Assembly: GCA_900551265.1 (NCBI GenBank)
Contig: URVL01000133.1
Location: 1 to 6,424 of the forward strand
Reading direction: 5' to 3'
Source of the DNA: an uncultured Eubacteriales bacterium
GTDB lineage: Bacteria; Bacillota; Clostridia; Oscillospirales; QAMX01
Length of the DNA: 6,424 nt
Part shown: piece after piece, positions 1 through 5,532 of the stretch
How positions within the stretch are numbered: the stretch's first letter is position 1
Layout of the letters: every line of letters starts with the position of its first letter
Translations under genes and position numbers: made by a program
Notes under the pieces: model-generated
Databases searched by the model: none
The model's input: the letters and a program-made list of their open reading frames with translations, nothing else
What the model was told of the DNA's origin: nothing

Positions 1-327
1 CCTATCTACAGCGTGGGAGGCACGGCCAGAGCGGCTTTAAAACTTATGAGAGAGAGACATCGGATTGGAAATACCAATACGTATACCTATGAACAGCTTA
101 AGGAGGTCCTACAATATCAGGAGGAAAGCAAGAGAGAATTGCTAAAGAGCATACTGCGGACTTCTCCGGACCGGGTGCATACGATCATACCAGGACTTCT
201 GGTTTTCCAGACGATTGCCAAGTTTTTTGGCTCAAAAAGTTTTGTAACCATAGGCTATGGTGTAAGAGAAGGATACCTGATGCATAAGTTGGAGCAGGAG
301 GGGAACCCCCATGAACAACCTGTTTGA
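1..327 (+). CDS. ppx: Ppx/GppA-family exopolyphosphatase, C-terminal fragment (5' end outside window)
   Basis: The open frame runs into the window at base 1 (PIYSVGGTARA...) and ends at TGA 325-327, so 108 C-terminal residues are present and the true start lies upstream; the GTG at 13 is internal. The segment GGTARAALKL, the RVHTIIPG motif and the terminal GYGVREGYL match the end of domain II of Ppx/GppA phosphatases, where an LPG/IPG turn and a GxREG motif are conserved. These enzymes remove terminal phosphate from polyphosphate (Ppx) or convert pppGpp to ppGpp (GppA). The N-terminal ASKHA ATPase-fold half and its catalytic Glu are not visible, so activity cannot be checked. The ppk gene starts inside its last codons, which favours an exopolyphosphatase role over a GppA role; that part is inference from context. 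Confidence 0.88.
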   Translation, partial: PIYSVGGTARAALKLMRERHRIGNTNTYTYEQLKEVLQYQEESKRELLKSILRTSPDRVHTIIPGLLVFQTIAKFFGSKSFVTIGYGVREGYLMHKLEQEGNPHEQPV

Positions 328-2446
328 AAAAGGCTTTACCCAAAACCGCGAGCTTTCCTGGCTGCGTTTTAACGAAAGAGTTCTGTCTGAGGCGATGGAT
401 CAGTCGGTCCCTCTGTTGGAAAGGCTGAAGTTTATTGCTATTTTCACAAGCAATTTAGACGAGTTTTTTATGATACGCGTGGGAAGCCTTTTCGACCTCA
501 TGAGCATAGATGAAAACATGGTGGACAACAAATCAGGATTGACACCGGAAAAACAGCTGAAAAAAATTTTTGAGGCCGTCAGAGTTTTATACGAAAAGAA
601 AGACGGGCTTTTTCAGGAAGTAGAGACGCAGCTTCGCGTCCATGATATCTATCAGCTTGCGTATGATGAGCTGGAACAAAACGAAAAGGAAAACGTCAGA
701 AAATATTTTGAGGCGTCTATGCAGGCCATTCTTTCTCCACAAATTGTGGATGCGCACCATCCTTTTCCGCATCTTGCAAACGGCGTGATTCATATTGGCG
801 TCATTCTGAAGCACAAGAGCAAAGACATTTTTGGCGTGATTCCAATGCCTGCGTCGCTGCCGCCGCTTTTTTACCTGCCGGGAGGCGAAACCCGATGCAT
901 TCGGCTGGAGACGATTGTGCTGGAATATGTGGAGCAGCTTTTTGCCCCATATGAAGTTAAGGAAAAGGTGATATTCTGCGTTACGCGCAATGCCGACGTC
1001 AATCCTGACGATGAAGTCTTTGCCGATGAAACGGACTTTAAAAAGCGGGTGGAAAAGGCTCTGCGCCAGAGAAGGCGGCTGGCCCCGGTGAGACTGGAAC
1101 TGTCTGATACCATCAGCGATAAATTCACGGCGTATTTTAAGGATAAGCTGGGCCTTTCATCGCAACAGATCTATGTGACGAAGGCGCCGGTGAAGATGAA
1201 ATATGTCTACAGCTTTATATCAAAAATTCCAAAGTCAAAACAAAAGCTGTTGACGTATCCCAAGTTTGTCCCCGTATGGCCGGATACGATTCGGCGCGGC
1301 GAGAGCGTTATGCATCAGGTAGAGAAAAAGGACCTGCTGCTGTTTTATCCTTTCGAGAGTATGGAACCCTTTTTACAGCTCATCCGGGAGGCCTCCTTGG
1401 CACAGGATGTGATTTCCATAAAGATTACAATTTACAGGCTTGCCAGCCATACAAGATTAATTGATTACCTCTGCGACGCCGCCGAACGGGGCAAAGAGGT
1501 AACCGTACTAATGGAACTGAGGGCGAGATTTGACGAACAAAACAACATAGACTGGTCCGAACGGCTTGAGGAGGCAGGCTGTGTCGTAACATATGGATTT
1601 GATTCTTATAAAGTTCATTCAAAAGTTTGCCTGATTACGCGAAAGAGTAAAAATGGCGTTGCCTATATTACGCAGATTGGTACTGGGAACTATAACGAAA
1701 ATACTGCAAAGCTATATACGGATCTGTCGCTGATAACCGCCAGCCGGCAAATTGGCCAGGATGCGGCCGAGTTTTTCAAAAATCTGGCCATTGGAAATTT
1801 GAATGGAAATTATAAACATCTCCTGGTTGCTCCGGTGTCTTTAAAACAGACCATTCTGAGGCTGATTGATGAGGAAATGTCAAAAGGGGAGGAGGGAAGA
1901 ATTTTTGTAAAAATCAATTCCCTGACGGACGCAGAAATTATTGATAAATTGTCTCAGGCTTCCTGTGCGGGCGTAAAGGTGCAGATGATTGTAAGAGGCA
2001 TATGCTGCCTTCTTCCCGGCATTCCCGGAAAAACGGAGAATATTCGTATATGTAGTATTGTCGGACGTTTCCTCGAGCATTCCAGAATATACTGTTTCGG
2101 CAGTGGGAAAAATGAAAAGATGTACATTTCCTCCGCGGATTTTATGACAAGAAATACCGAGAGACGCGTTGAAGTGGCATGTCCGATTTATGATGAAACC
2201 ATTCGCCGTACCCTATATAAGATCATGGATGTCGTAAAAAATGATACGTTGAAAGCCAGAATACTTATGCCGGATGGGACCTATGTAGAGAAAAACCACG
2301 GAGATGAATTGATTGACAGCCAGCAGTTTTTTATGGATACGGCGGAAAAGAATGCGTATTATCTGAAACAGGGTTCAGAAATTGAGAAAATAAAAAAGAA
2401 TATCTTCAATGGATTTTTGAGAAAGCTATTGAAAATAGACCGTTAA
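311..2446 (+). CDS. ppk1: Polyphosphate kinase 1 (PPK1), complete
   Basis: This 711-residue protein has the full length and domain order of PPK1, which reversibly transfers the ATP gamma-phosphate onto inorganic polyphosphate. The N-terminal domain (about 8-110) opens with NRELSWLRFNERVL and FTSNLDEFFMIRV (Asn48 fits the ATP-pocket Asn). A middle domain (about 115-310) is followed by two phospholipase-D-like C-terminal domains (about 320-490 and 500-680). The autophosphorylated histidine of the family is seen at His436 in YKVHSKVCL (codon 1616-1618), and the second active-site histidine at His590 in RFLEHSRIY (codon 2078-2080). Arg376 (TIYRLA) and Arg406 (ELRARFDE) fit the metal/phosphate-binding arginines. 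No key residue is missing. ATG 311 is chosen because AGGAGGGG (296-303) lies 7 bases before it and because the family N-terminus starts here. The frame overlaps the upstream ppx by 17 bases, so the two are probably one transcript with coupled translation. Confidence 0.98.
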   Translation: MNNLFEKGFTQNRELSWLRFNERVLSEAMDQSVPLLERLKFIAIFTSNLDEFFMIRVGSLFDLMSIDENMVDNKSGLTPEKQLKKIFEAVRVLYEKKDGLFQEVETQLRVHDIYQLAYDELEQNEKENVRKYFEASMQAILSPQIVDAHHPFPHLANGVIHIGVILKHKSKDIFGVIPMPASLPPLFYLPGGETRCIRLETIVLEYVEQLFAPYEVKEKVIFCVTRNADVNPDDEVFADETDFKKRVEKALRQRRRLAPVRLELSDTISDKFTAYFKDKLGLSSQQIYVTKAPVKMKYVYSFISKIPKSKQKLLTYPKFVPVWPDTIRRGESVMHQVEKKDLLLFYPFESMEPFLQLIREASLAQDVISIKITIYRLASHTRLIDYLCDAAERGKEVTVLMELRARFDEQNNIDWSERLEEAGCVVTYGFDSYKVHSKVCLITRKSKNGVAYITQIGTGNYNENTAKLYTDLSLITASRQIGQDAAEFFKNLAIGNLNGNYKHLLVAPVSLKQTILRLIDEEMSKGEEGRIFVKINSLTDAEIIDKLSQASCAGVKVQMIVRGICCLLPGIPGKTENIRICSIVGRFLEHSRIYCFGSGKNEKMYISSADFMTRNTERRVEVACPIYDETIRRTLYKIMDVVKNDTLKARILMPDGTYVEKNHGDELIDSQQFFMDTAEKNAYYLKQGSEIEKIKKNIFNGFLRKLLKIDR

Positions 2447-2502
2447 GAAGAGCTTTTCCGGCAGCGTTTCTGAGACCGCAAATAAGGTCTTAATGCTAAG
2501 GC

Positions 2503-2556
2503 AAAGAAGGAGCGCCGGGGGATAATTTGCATCCCCCGGCGCTCCTTCTTTATTTC
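2503..2556 (+). terminator. Intrinsic terminator of ppx-ppk operon
   Basis: A perfect 21-bp inverted repeat (2503-2523 paired with 2531-2551) encloses a 7-base loop (aatttgc). The core is GC-rich (ggagcgccggggg) and the 3' arm ends in cttcttt followed by atttc. It begins 56 bases after the ppk stop. Because the arms begin with AAAGAAGG and end with CCTTCTTT, the structure also has a T-rich exit on the minus strand and may act in both directions, as a back-up stop for the convergent minus-strand unit. Confidence 0.88.
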
Positions 2557-2610
2557 ACGGAATCTTCTCAAACGCTGATAGACGTACCGCCCAAAGCGGC
2601 CGCCGTTTTA

Positions 2611-2654
2611 ACGGCATAAAATGAAAAACCCGGCCGGCTTTTTAAGCCGGCCGG
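2611..2654 (-). terminator. Intrinsic terminator of the transporter/zinc-ribbon unit
   Basis: An 11-bp GC-rich inverted repeat (2630-2640, ccggccggctt, with 2644-2654) has a 3-base loop. Read on the minus strand it is followed by ggtttttcatttt, a clear T tract, so it is oriented to stop the minus-strand gene that ends at 2674, 19 bases upstream. The stretch 2552-2610 between this and the plus-strand terminator contains only a small 5-6 bp hairpin (2602-2615) and no supported gene. Confidence 0.88.
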
Positions 2655-2673
2655 CGCAACAATGCAGATTCGT

Positions 2674-2886
2674 TCAGTTTCCAATGAGAAAATCGAGGAC
2701 GTTCCACCCATCAGATGTGGCGGCCTTATAGAGCTCTGTATAACCGCATCTGGTACACGTGACGGTAAAAAACTTTTTGTTCTGAACATCAAATATTTTT
2801 GCAAAGTTCCCGCCAGTAGCCTGGAATTGATCCGACTCATAGCTCAGGTTCCCGCATTTTGGGCACACATACTGCCTTTGTTCCAT
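2674..2886 (-). CDS. Small zinc-ribbon nucleic-acid-binding-type protein (DUF2082-like)
   Basis: A 70-residue protein with two CxxC knuckles, Cys8/Cys11 (VCPKCGN) and Cys44/Cys47 (TCTRCGY), forming a four-cysteine zinc ribbon. Between them lies ATGGNFAKIFDVQNKKF, and the protein ends in WNVLDFLIGN. This pattern matches the small family annotated as predicted nucleic-acid-binding Zn-ribbon proteins (DUF2082/COG3478, Bacillus YpzJ-like). No reaction or target is established for the family and I do not assign one. The minus-strand ATG (2886-2884) follows AGAAGGG at a normal distance and lies 15 bases after the transporter stop, with a terminator directly behind the gene, so it is the last gene of that transcript. 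A longer frame on the same strand (2568-2840) overlaps it and is rejected as a shadow. Confidence 0.9.
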   Translation of the reverse strand: MEQRQYVCPKCGNLSYESDQFQATGGNFAKIFDVQNKKFFTVTCTRCGYTELYKAATSDGWNVLDFLIGN

Positions 2887-2901
2887 GATGACCCTTCTTT
2901 C

Positions 2902-4233
2902 TTATACGTTTTCGTTCTCGTTTACCGGTGCGTTTACCGTTACTTTAATTTCAAGCACCTGCTTGTGATCCGTTTTTAAAACTTCGACTGTGAGATTCTC
3001 AAAAGTAAACGTTTCGCCTGGCTCCGGAATATGACCGAATTCTTCCGTTACCCAGCCGCCGACTGAGACAGAATCCGAATCCTCATCGGGCTCAAATCCA
3101 AATTTTGAGAGCATGTCGTCAAGATCCATATCGCAGAGTACGCGATACGTATTTTCACCCGTTTTAATAAACTCTTCCACAACTTCGTCGCTTTCATCCC
3201 ATATTTCACCGACGATTTCTTCCAGGATATCTTCCATGGTTACAATACCGGCTACGCCGCCGAACTCATCCACAACCATTGCCATATGCGTCCGTTCTCT
3301 CTGCATCTCTTTCAGCAGATCGTGGGCCGGGATGGTTTCCGGAACAAATTTGGCAGGGTGGAGCAGATCCGAAAGTTCGTGAGGCTCCTGATTTTGAATG
3401 GCGAGGAGGTATTCCCTGGTATAAAGAATGCCTACCACATCGTCTATGCTGTCGCGGCAAACCGGTAAACGGGAATACCCATTATCGGAAATGATCTCGA
3501 GAATTTCCTCCGGCGTATTGTCAAGCCAGACAACCGTGGTACGCGTGCGGTGGACCATTACGTCCGCCGCCGTTACATCGTTGAACGCAAAGATGTTTTC
3601 GATCATCTCTTTTTCATCAGGTTCAATCGTACCGTTTTCTTCGCCGACGTCAAGCATCATAATGATCTCTTCTTCAGAGACCGGTTCATCTTCCTCTTTG
3701 GGATTAATCCCAAATAAGCGAAGTACGCCGTTGGTTGAAATCGTCAAAAACCAGATAACCGGCTTTAATACAACGGAGAGCGCGGTGATCACGCCGCTCA
3801 CAGCGCGCGCCACGGCGTCGGCCTTCTTCATGGCAATACGTTTCGGGACAAGCTCGCCAAAAATCAGGGTGAAATAAGAGAGGATGATCGTGATGACAAT
3901 AACGGACAGTGTATTCAGCAGGCTTTCAGATATAGCCAGATGACAGTCGTTAATGAGCCAGCTGACCAGACGGTCGGAAAAGTTTTCTGCGGCGAACGCT
4001 GAGCCGAGGAAACCGGCCAATGTAATGCCGATTTGGATGGTTGAGAGGAAACCGGTAGGTTCCGTTACCATTTTCAGCATTTTTTCAGCCTTACGGTCGC
4101 CGGATTCTACTTGTTTTTTTAACTTGTTTTCATTTAGTGAGATAACGGCTATTTCCGTCATCGCAAAAAAAGCGTTCAGGAGAATTAAGATGACCTGTAG
4201 TAAAATTTGTTGACCTATTGATGCCGATGGCAT
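2902..4233 (-). CDS. CNNM/HlyC/CorC-family transporter (MpfA-like, putative Mg2+ exporter)
   Basis: This 443-residue membrane protein shows the family order: a DUF21/CNNM transmembrane domain (about 8-175; hydrophobic segments near 8-32, 60-82, 105-127 and 143-166), two CBS repeats (about 220-278 and 285-342) and a C-terminal CorC_HlyC domain (about 353-434). Landmarks are NAFFAMTEIAVISLN at 20-34, FLSTIQIGITLAGFLGSAFA at 62-81, FGELVPKR at 125-132, the acidic linker VSEEEIIMMLD, MVHRTRT before the first CBS, and MVVDEFGGVAGIVTMEDILEEIVGEI in pieces at 319-344. Old annotation calls such proteins hemolysins. In Bacillus subtilis and Staphylococcus aureus the relative MpfA exports Mg2+, and the CBS pair of related CorC binds ATP. 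Export here is inferred from family. ATG 4233 follows AAAGGAA. The gene is preceded by a leader of about 200 nt carrying a short reading frame and a terminator, so expression is probably attenuated. Confidence 0.95.
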   Translation of the reverse strand: MPSASIGQQILLQVILILLNAFFAMTEIAVISLNENKLKKQVESGDRKAEKMLKMVTEPTGFLSTIQIGITLAGFLGSAFAAENFSDRLVSWLINDCHLAISESLLNTLSVIVITIILSYFTLIFGELVPKRIAMKKADAVARAVSGVITALSVVLKPVIWFLTISTNGVLRLFGINPKEEDEPVSEEEIIMMLDVGEENGTIEPDEKEMIENIFAFNDVTAADVMVHRTRTTVVWLDNTPEEILEIISDNGYSRLPVCRDSIDDVVGILYTREYLLAIQNQEPHELSDLLHPAKFVPETIPAHDLLKEMQRERTHMAMVVDEFGGVAGIVTMEDILEEIVGEIWDESDEVVEEFIKTGENTYRVLCDMDLDDMLSKFGFEPDEDSDSVSVGGWVTEEFGHIPEPGETFTFENLTVEVLKTDHKQVLEIKVTVNAPVNENENV

Positions 4234-4275
4234 AATTATGTAGTTCCTTTCTGATTCAAATTTGTTCTGAAACGC

Positions 4276-4326
4276 AAAAAAGCATAGCCCACGAACCTAA
4301 ATAACCAGTACGCGGGTTATGCTATA
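4276..4326 (-). terminator. Leader terminator (attenuator) upstream of the transporter gene
   Basis: On the minus strand AGCATA (4323-4318) pairs with TATGCT (4286-4281), and after one A/C mismatch CCCGCG (4316-4311) pairs with CGTGGG (4293-4288, one G-U). The loop is 17 bases. The right arm runs straight into six T (4281-4276). This is a standard intrinsic terminator shape, but it sits 42 bases before the transporter start, inside its transcript, so it must be read through for the gene to be expressed. The TAG stop of the leader frame (4324-4322) occupies the foot of the left arm, so a ribosome finishing the frame would cover most of that arm. Confidence 0.8.
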
Positions 4327-4381
4327 AAAAATCCTGATCTATCACGCATCGGTCTGCGGCGTTACTGTCGCTGCCGTCCAT
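4322..4381 (-). CDS. Putative 19-residue Asp-rich leader peptide
   Basis: The frame ATG (4381-4379) to TAG (4324-4322) encodes MDGSDSNAADRCVIDQDFL. It has five Asp, one Arg and no Lys, Glu or Pro. AAAAGGAGG (4402-4394) is one of the best ribosome binding sites in the window; its 12-base spacing to the ATG is long but usable. It lies downstream of a near-consensus promoter and ends in the foot of a terminator hairpin, which is how attenuator leader peptides are placed. I know no named family for it. In MgtL and similar enterobacterial leaders, acidic or Pro-rich N-termini make ribosomes unstable in low Mg2+; the same idea fits a leader in front of a CNNM protein but is inference. It could instead be non-coding structured RNA in which the frame is accidental. 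Confidence 0.6.
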   Translation of the reverse strand: MDGSDSNAADRCVIDQDFL

Positions 4382-4438
4382 TGAGAAAGAAAACCTCCTT
4401 TTAAGAAACTTAATATAGTGTATGCTACATTGATCCCT

Positions 4439-4467
4439 ATTATAATATAGGCATTATGAAAAGTCAA
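4439..4467 (-). promoter_or_regulatory. Sigma-70/sigma-A promoter of the transporter unit
   Basis: On the minus strand TTGACT (4467-4462) and TATAAT (4444-4439) are separated by exactly 17 bases, with an AT-rich spacer. Only the last base of the -35 box departs from TTGACA. The predicted transcription start is near 4432-4434, in the sequence AGGGATCA. This is the strongest promoter-like sequence I can see in the window. It drives the leader, the CNNM transporter and the zinc-ribbon gene. Confidence 0.88.
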
Positions 4468-4492
4468 GTGGGAAATGAGGGGATCCCTTTTT

Positions 4493-4579
4493 ATGAATGG
4501 AATATCTTTTCTTATACGTTTTAAGATGTATGCCGGTATAATCTATGAAAAGTCTTGGCGTTACTTTGGAACGAAATGA
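4493..4579 (+). CDS. Small unidentified plus-strand reading frame (28 codons), doubtful
   Basis: The frame ATG 4493 to TGA 4579 encodes 28 residues beginning MNGISFLIRFK and ending YFGTK. It is preceded by GAGGGG, about 10 bases before the ATG, which is the only support. I recognise no family, and the composition (hydrophobic, basic, aromatic) is not decisive. It overlaps the next short frame in another register, so both may be relics of one decayed gene or chance frames in an AT-rich gap. Confidence 0.2.
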   Translation: MNGISFLIRFKMYAGIIYEKSWRYFGTK

Positions 4580-4664
4580 TTACAAAGAAACTACAGGCCT
4601 GTGGAAAGTCGTGGCTTATCAAATCATTGACGGTGAGGCGGCCAACGATTGGATTTCAAAATAA
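4545..4664 (+). CDS. Small unidentified plus-strand reading frame (39 codons), doubtful
   Basis: The frame ATG 4545 to TAA 4662-4664 encodes 39 residues beginning MKSLGVTLERNDYK and ending EAANDWISK. A TATAAT lies at 4537-4542, only 2 bases before the ATG, but there is no good -35 box and no Shine-Dalgarno sequence. The stop is 3 bases before a strong hairpin (4668-4695), as would suit a real 3' end, though that hairpin is explained equally well as the terminator of the convergent gene. The predicted peptide is soluble, mixed-charge and protein-like in composition. I do not recognise it. It may be a small gene, a leftover of a larger one, or chance. Confidence 0.25.
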   Translation: MKSLGVTLERNDYKETTGLWKVVAYQIIDGEAANDWISK

Positions 4665-4695
4665 CGACTCCCGGGAACCATTTGGTTCCCGGGAG
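4650..4695 (-). terminator. Intrinsic terminator of the accDA-degV operon
   Basis: A perfect 12-bp inverted repeat (4668-4679, ctcccgggaacc, with 4684-4695) encloses a 4-base loop. On the minus strand it is followed by TCGTTATTTTG, a moderate T tract. It starts 12 bases after the DegV-family stop codon. On the plus strand the hairpin is followed by gtatctctttgcctta, a weaker exit, so some bidirectional function is possible. Confidence 0.82.
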
Positions 4696-4707
4696 TATCT
4701 CTTTGCC

Positions 4708-5532
4708 TTATTTCTCCGGCTCAAACCACATGACACCCAATACTGTGACCCCCAAATGAATTCCAAGTACCGGGCCCAGTTTCCGAATCATGACTTCACC
4801 GCCAAGACGCTGACAAATCATGCCGGCAAGGTCTCGAGCGGCCTCGCTCTCAGAAATATACTGTACGGCAACTTCCAGCGCATTTTCCGGAACGGAACGC
4901 GCCAGTTGCCGGAGCTGATCGGTTGGGCCGTGCGTAATGCCGCAGGCGACCACGGCGCCATCTCGGCAGGTAAGCAGAGGGCGTATATTCAAAATGGTGC
5001 TGACAGATTGCCGAACCGGGCCAAGCCGCCCGCTGCGGCGCAAAGGCGCCATATCGCTGACAGAAAAAACCGTTTTGACACGATCCCGGATCCTGGTAAT
5101 CGACTCGGCGGCTTCATCCAGCGTGGCACCCTGCGCAATCAGACGGCGCGCTTCCTTCACAAGAAACGCCAGGCCGAGGGCCGTTGTGCGGGTGTCGACA
5201 ACACGGATCCCGTCGCCGCCCAGGTCATGAGCGCAGGCCGAAGCGTTGCTGAAGGTGCCGCTGAGACGTGATGATATCGTAAGGCAGAGAACCTCAAATC
5301 CCGCCTTGCGAAGCGCTTTAAACGTGCGCAGATAGCGTCCAATTGCCGGCTGGGAAGTATGCGGATCGGCCTCCGCTTCGATAAGCGGGACAAAATCACC
5401 GTTTGCGCCGATAAAGCTTTCTGTGTACGTTTTGCCGCAAAGCGTGTACGTCATGGGAACGTAAATAACGCCGAGCTCATGCGCGCCCTCTTTGGTCATA
5501 CAGGCGCTGGAATCTGTTGCAATGACGATCAT
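4708..5532 (-). CDS. DegV-family (FakB-like) fatty-acid-binding protein
   Basis: This 274-residue protein has the normal DegV length and motifs in order: the N-terminal IATDSSACM (4-12), TSQPAIGRY (59-67), the ligand-site loop ISSRLSGTFSNA (86-97), VVDTRTTALG (111-120), RRSGRLG (165-171) and the C-terminal GPVLGIHLGVTVLGVMW (253-269). DegV proteins hold a fatty acyl chain in the groove between two alpha/beta domains. FakB members present it to the kinase FakA so that acyl-phosphate can enter phospholipid synthesis; no FakA gene is visible here. The start ATG (5532-5530) overlaps the accA stop in ATGA, so translation is probably coupled to accA. Position behind carboxyltransferase genes supports a lipid role. 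The acyl chain preferred and the true FakA partner cannot be read from the sequence. Confidence 0.93.
   Translation of the reverse strand: MIVIATDSSACMTKEGAHELGVIYVPMTYTLCGKTYTESFIGANGDFVPLIEAEADPHTSQPAIGRYLRTFKALRKAGFEVLCLTISSRLSGTFSNASACAHDLGGDGIRVVDTRTTALGLAFLVKEARRLIAQGATLDEAAESITRIRDRVKTVFSVSDMAPLRRSGRLGPVRQSVSTILNIRPLLTCRDGAVVACGITHGPTDQLRQLARSVPENALEVAVQYISESEAARDLAGMICQRLGGEVMIRKLGPVLGIHLGVTVLGVMWFEPEK

Larger units (their letters stand above)
4234..4434 (-). promoter_or_regulatory. Structured 5' leader (attenuator region) of the CNNM transporter gene
   Basis: About 200 nt lie between the predicted transcription start (near 4432-4434) and the transporter ATG at 4233. In order on the minus strand they contain AGCATA (4426-4421), a Shine-Dalgarno AAAAGGAGG (4402-4394), a 19-codon frame (4381-4322), a terminator hairpin (4323-4281) with six T (4281-4276), and the transporter ribosome binding site (near 4250-4244). 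AUAACC (4320-4315) can pair either in the terminator stem or with GGUUAU (4306-4301), giving two exclusive folds. A CGGC/GCCG hairpin (4376-4373 with 4360-4357) lies inside the short frame. I looked for landmarks of the M-box Mg2+ and yybP-ykoY Mn2+ riboswitches and do not see them. A translation-dependent attenuator is the best reading; an unassigned riboswitch class is the alternative. Confidence 0.72.

Noticed and set aside
2472..2491. Small hairpin agacc/ggtct after ppk
   Set aside because: The stem is only 5-6 bp with no T tract, and the perfect 21-bp terminator just downstream explains the transcript end.
2568..2840. 90-residue minus-strand reading frame
   Set aside because: It overlaps the zinc-ribbon gene in another register and crosses that gene's terminator hairpin. 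It has no recognisable family and its composition is that of a shadow frame.
2662..2979. 105-residue plus-strand reading frame
   Set aside because: It is antisense to the zinc-ribbon gene and the transporter 3' end, with no ribosome binding site; the minus-strand genes have clear family motifs.
3428..3877. 149-residue Ser/Thr-rich plus-strand reading frame
   Set aside because: It is the antisense shadow of the Glu/Asp- and Ile-rich part of the CNNM protein and has no initiation signal.
4425..4430. Start-stop ATGTAG near the 5' end of the leader
   Set aside because: No Shine-Dalgarno sequence precedes it and it is too close to the predicted transcript start for ordinary initiation.
4234..4434. 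M-box (ykoK) or yybP-ykoY riboswitch upstream of the transporter
   Set aside because: I looked for the conserved core sequences of these classes and did not find them. A covariance-model scan would be decisive; a significant Rfam hit would reinstate this.
4537..4542. Plus-strand TATAAT as a promoter for the 39-codon frame
   Set aside because: There is no acceptable -35 box at 16-18 bases and no extended -10 TGn, so it is not listed as a promoter.
4555..5271. 238-residue plus-strand reading frame
   Set aside because: It is antisense to the DegV-family gene and runs through that operon's terminator; the composition is typical of a GC-rich shadow frame.
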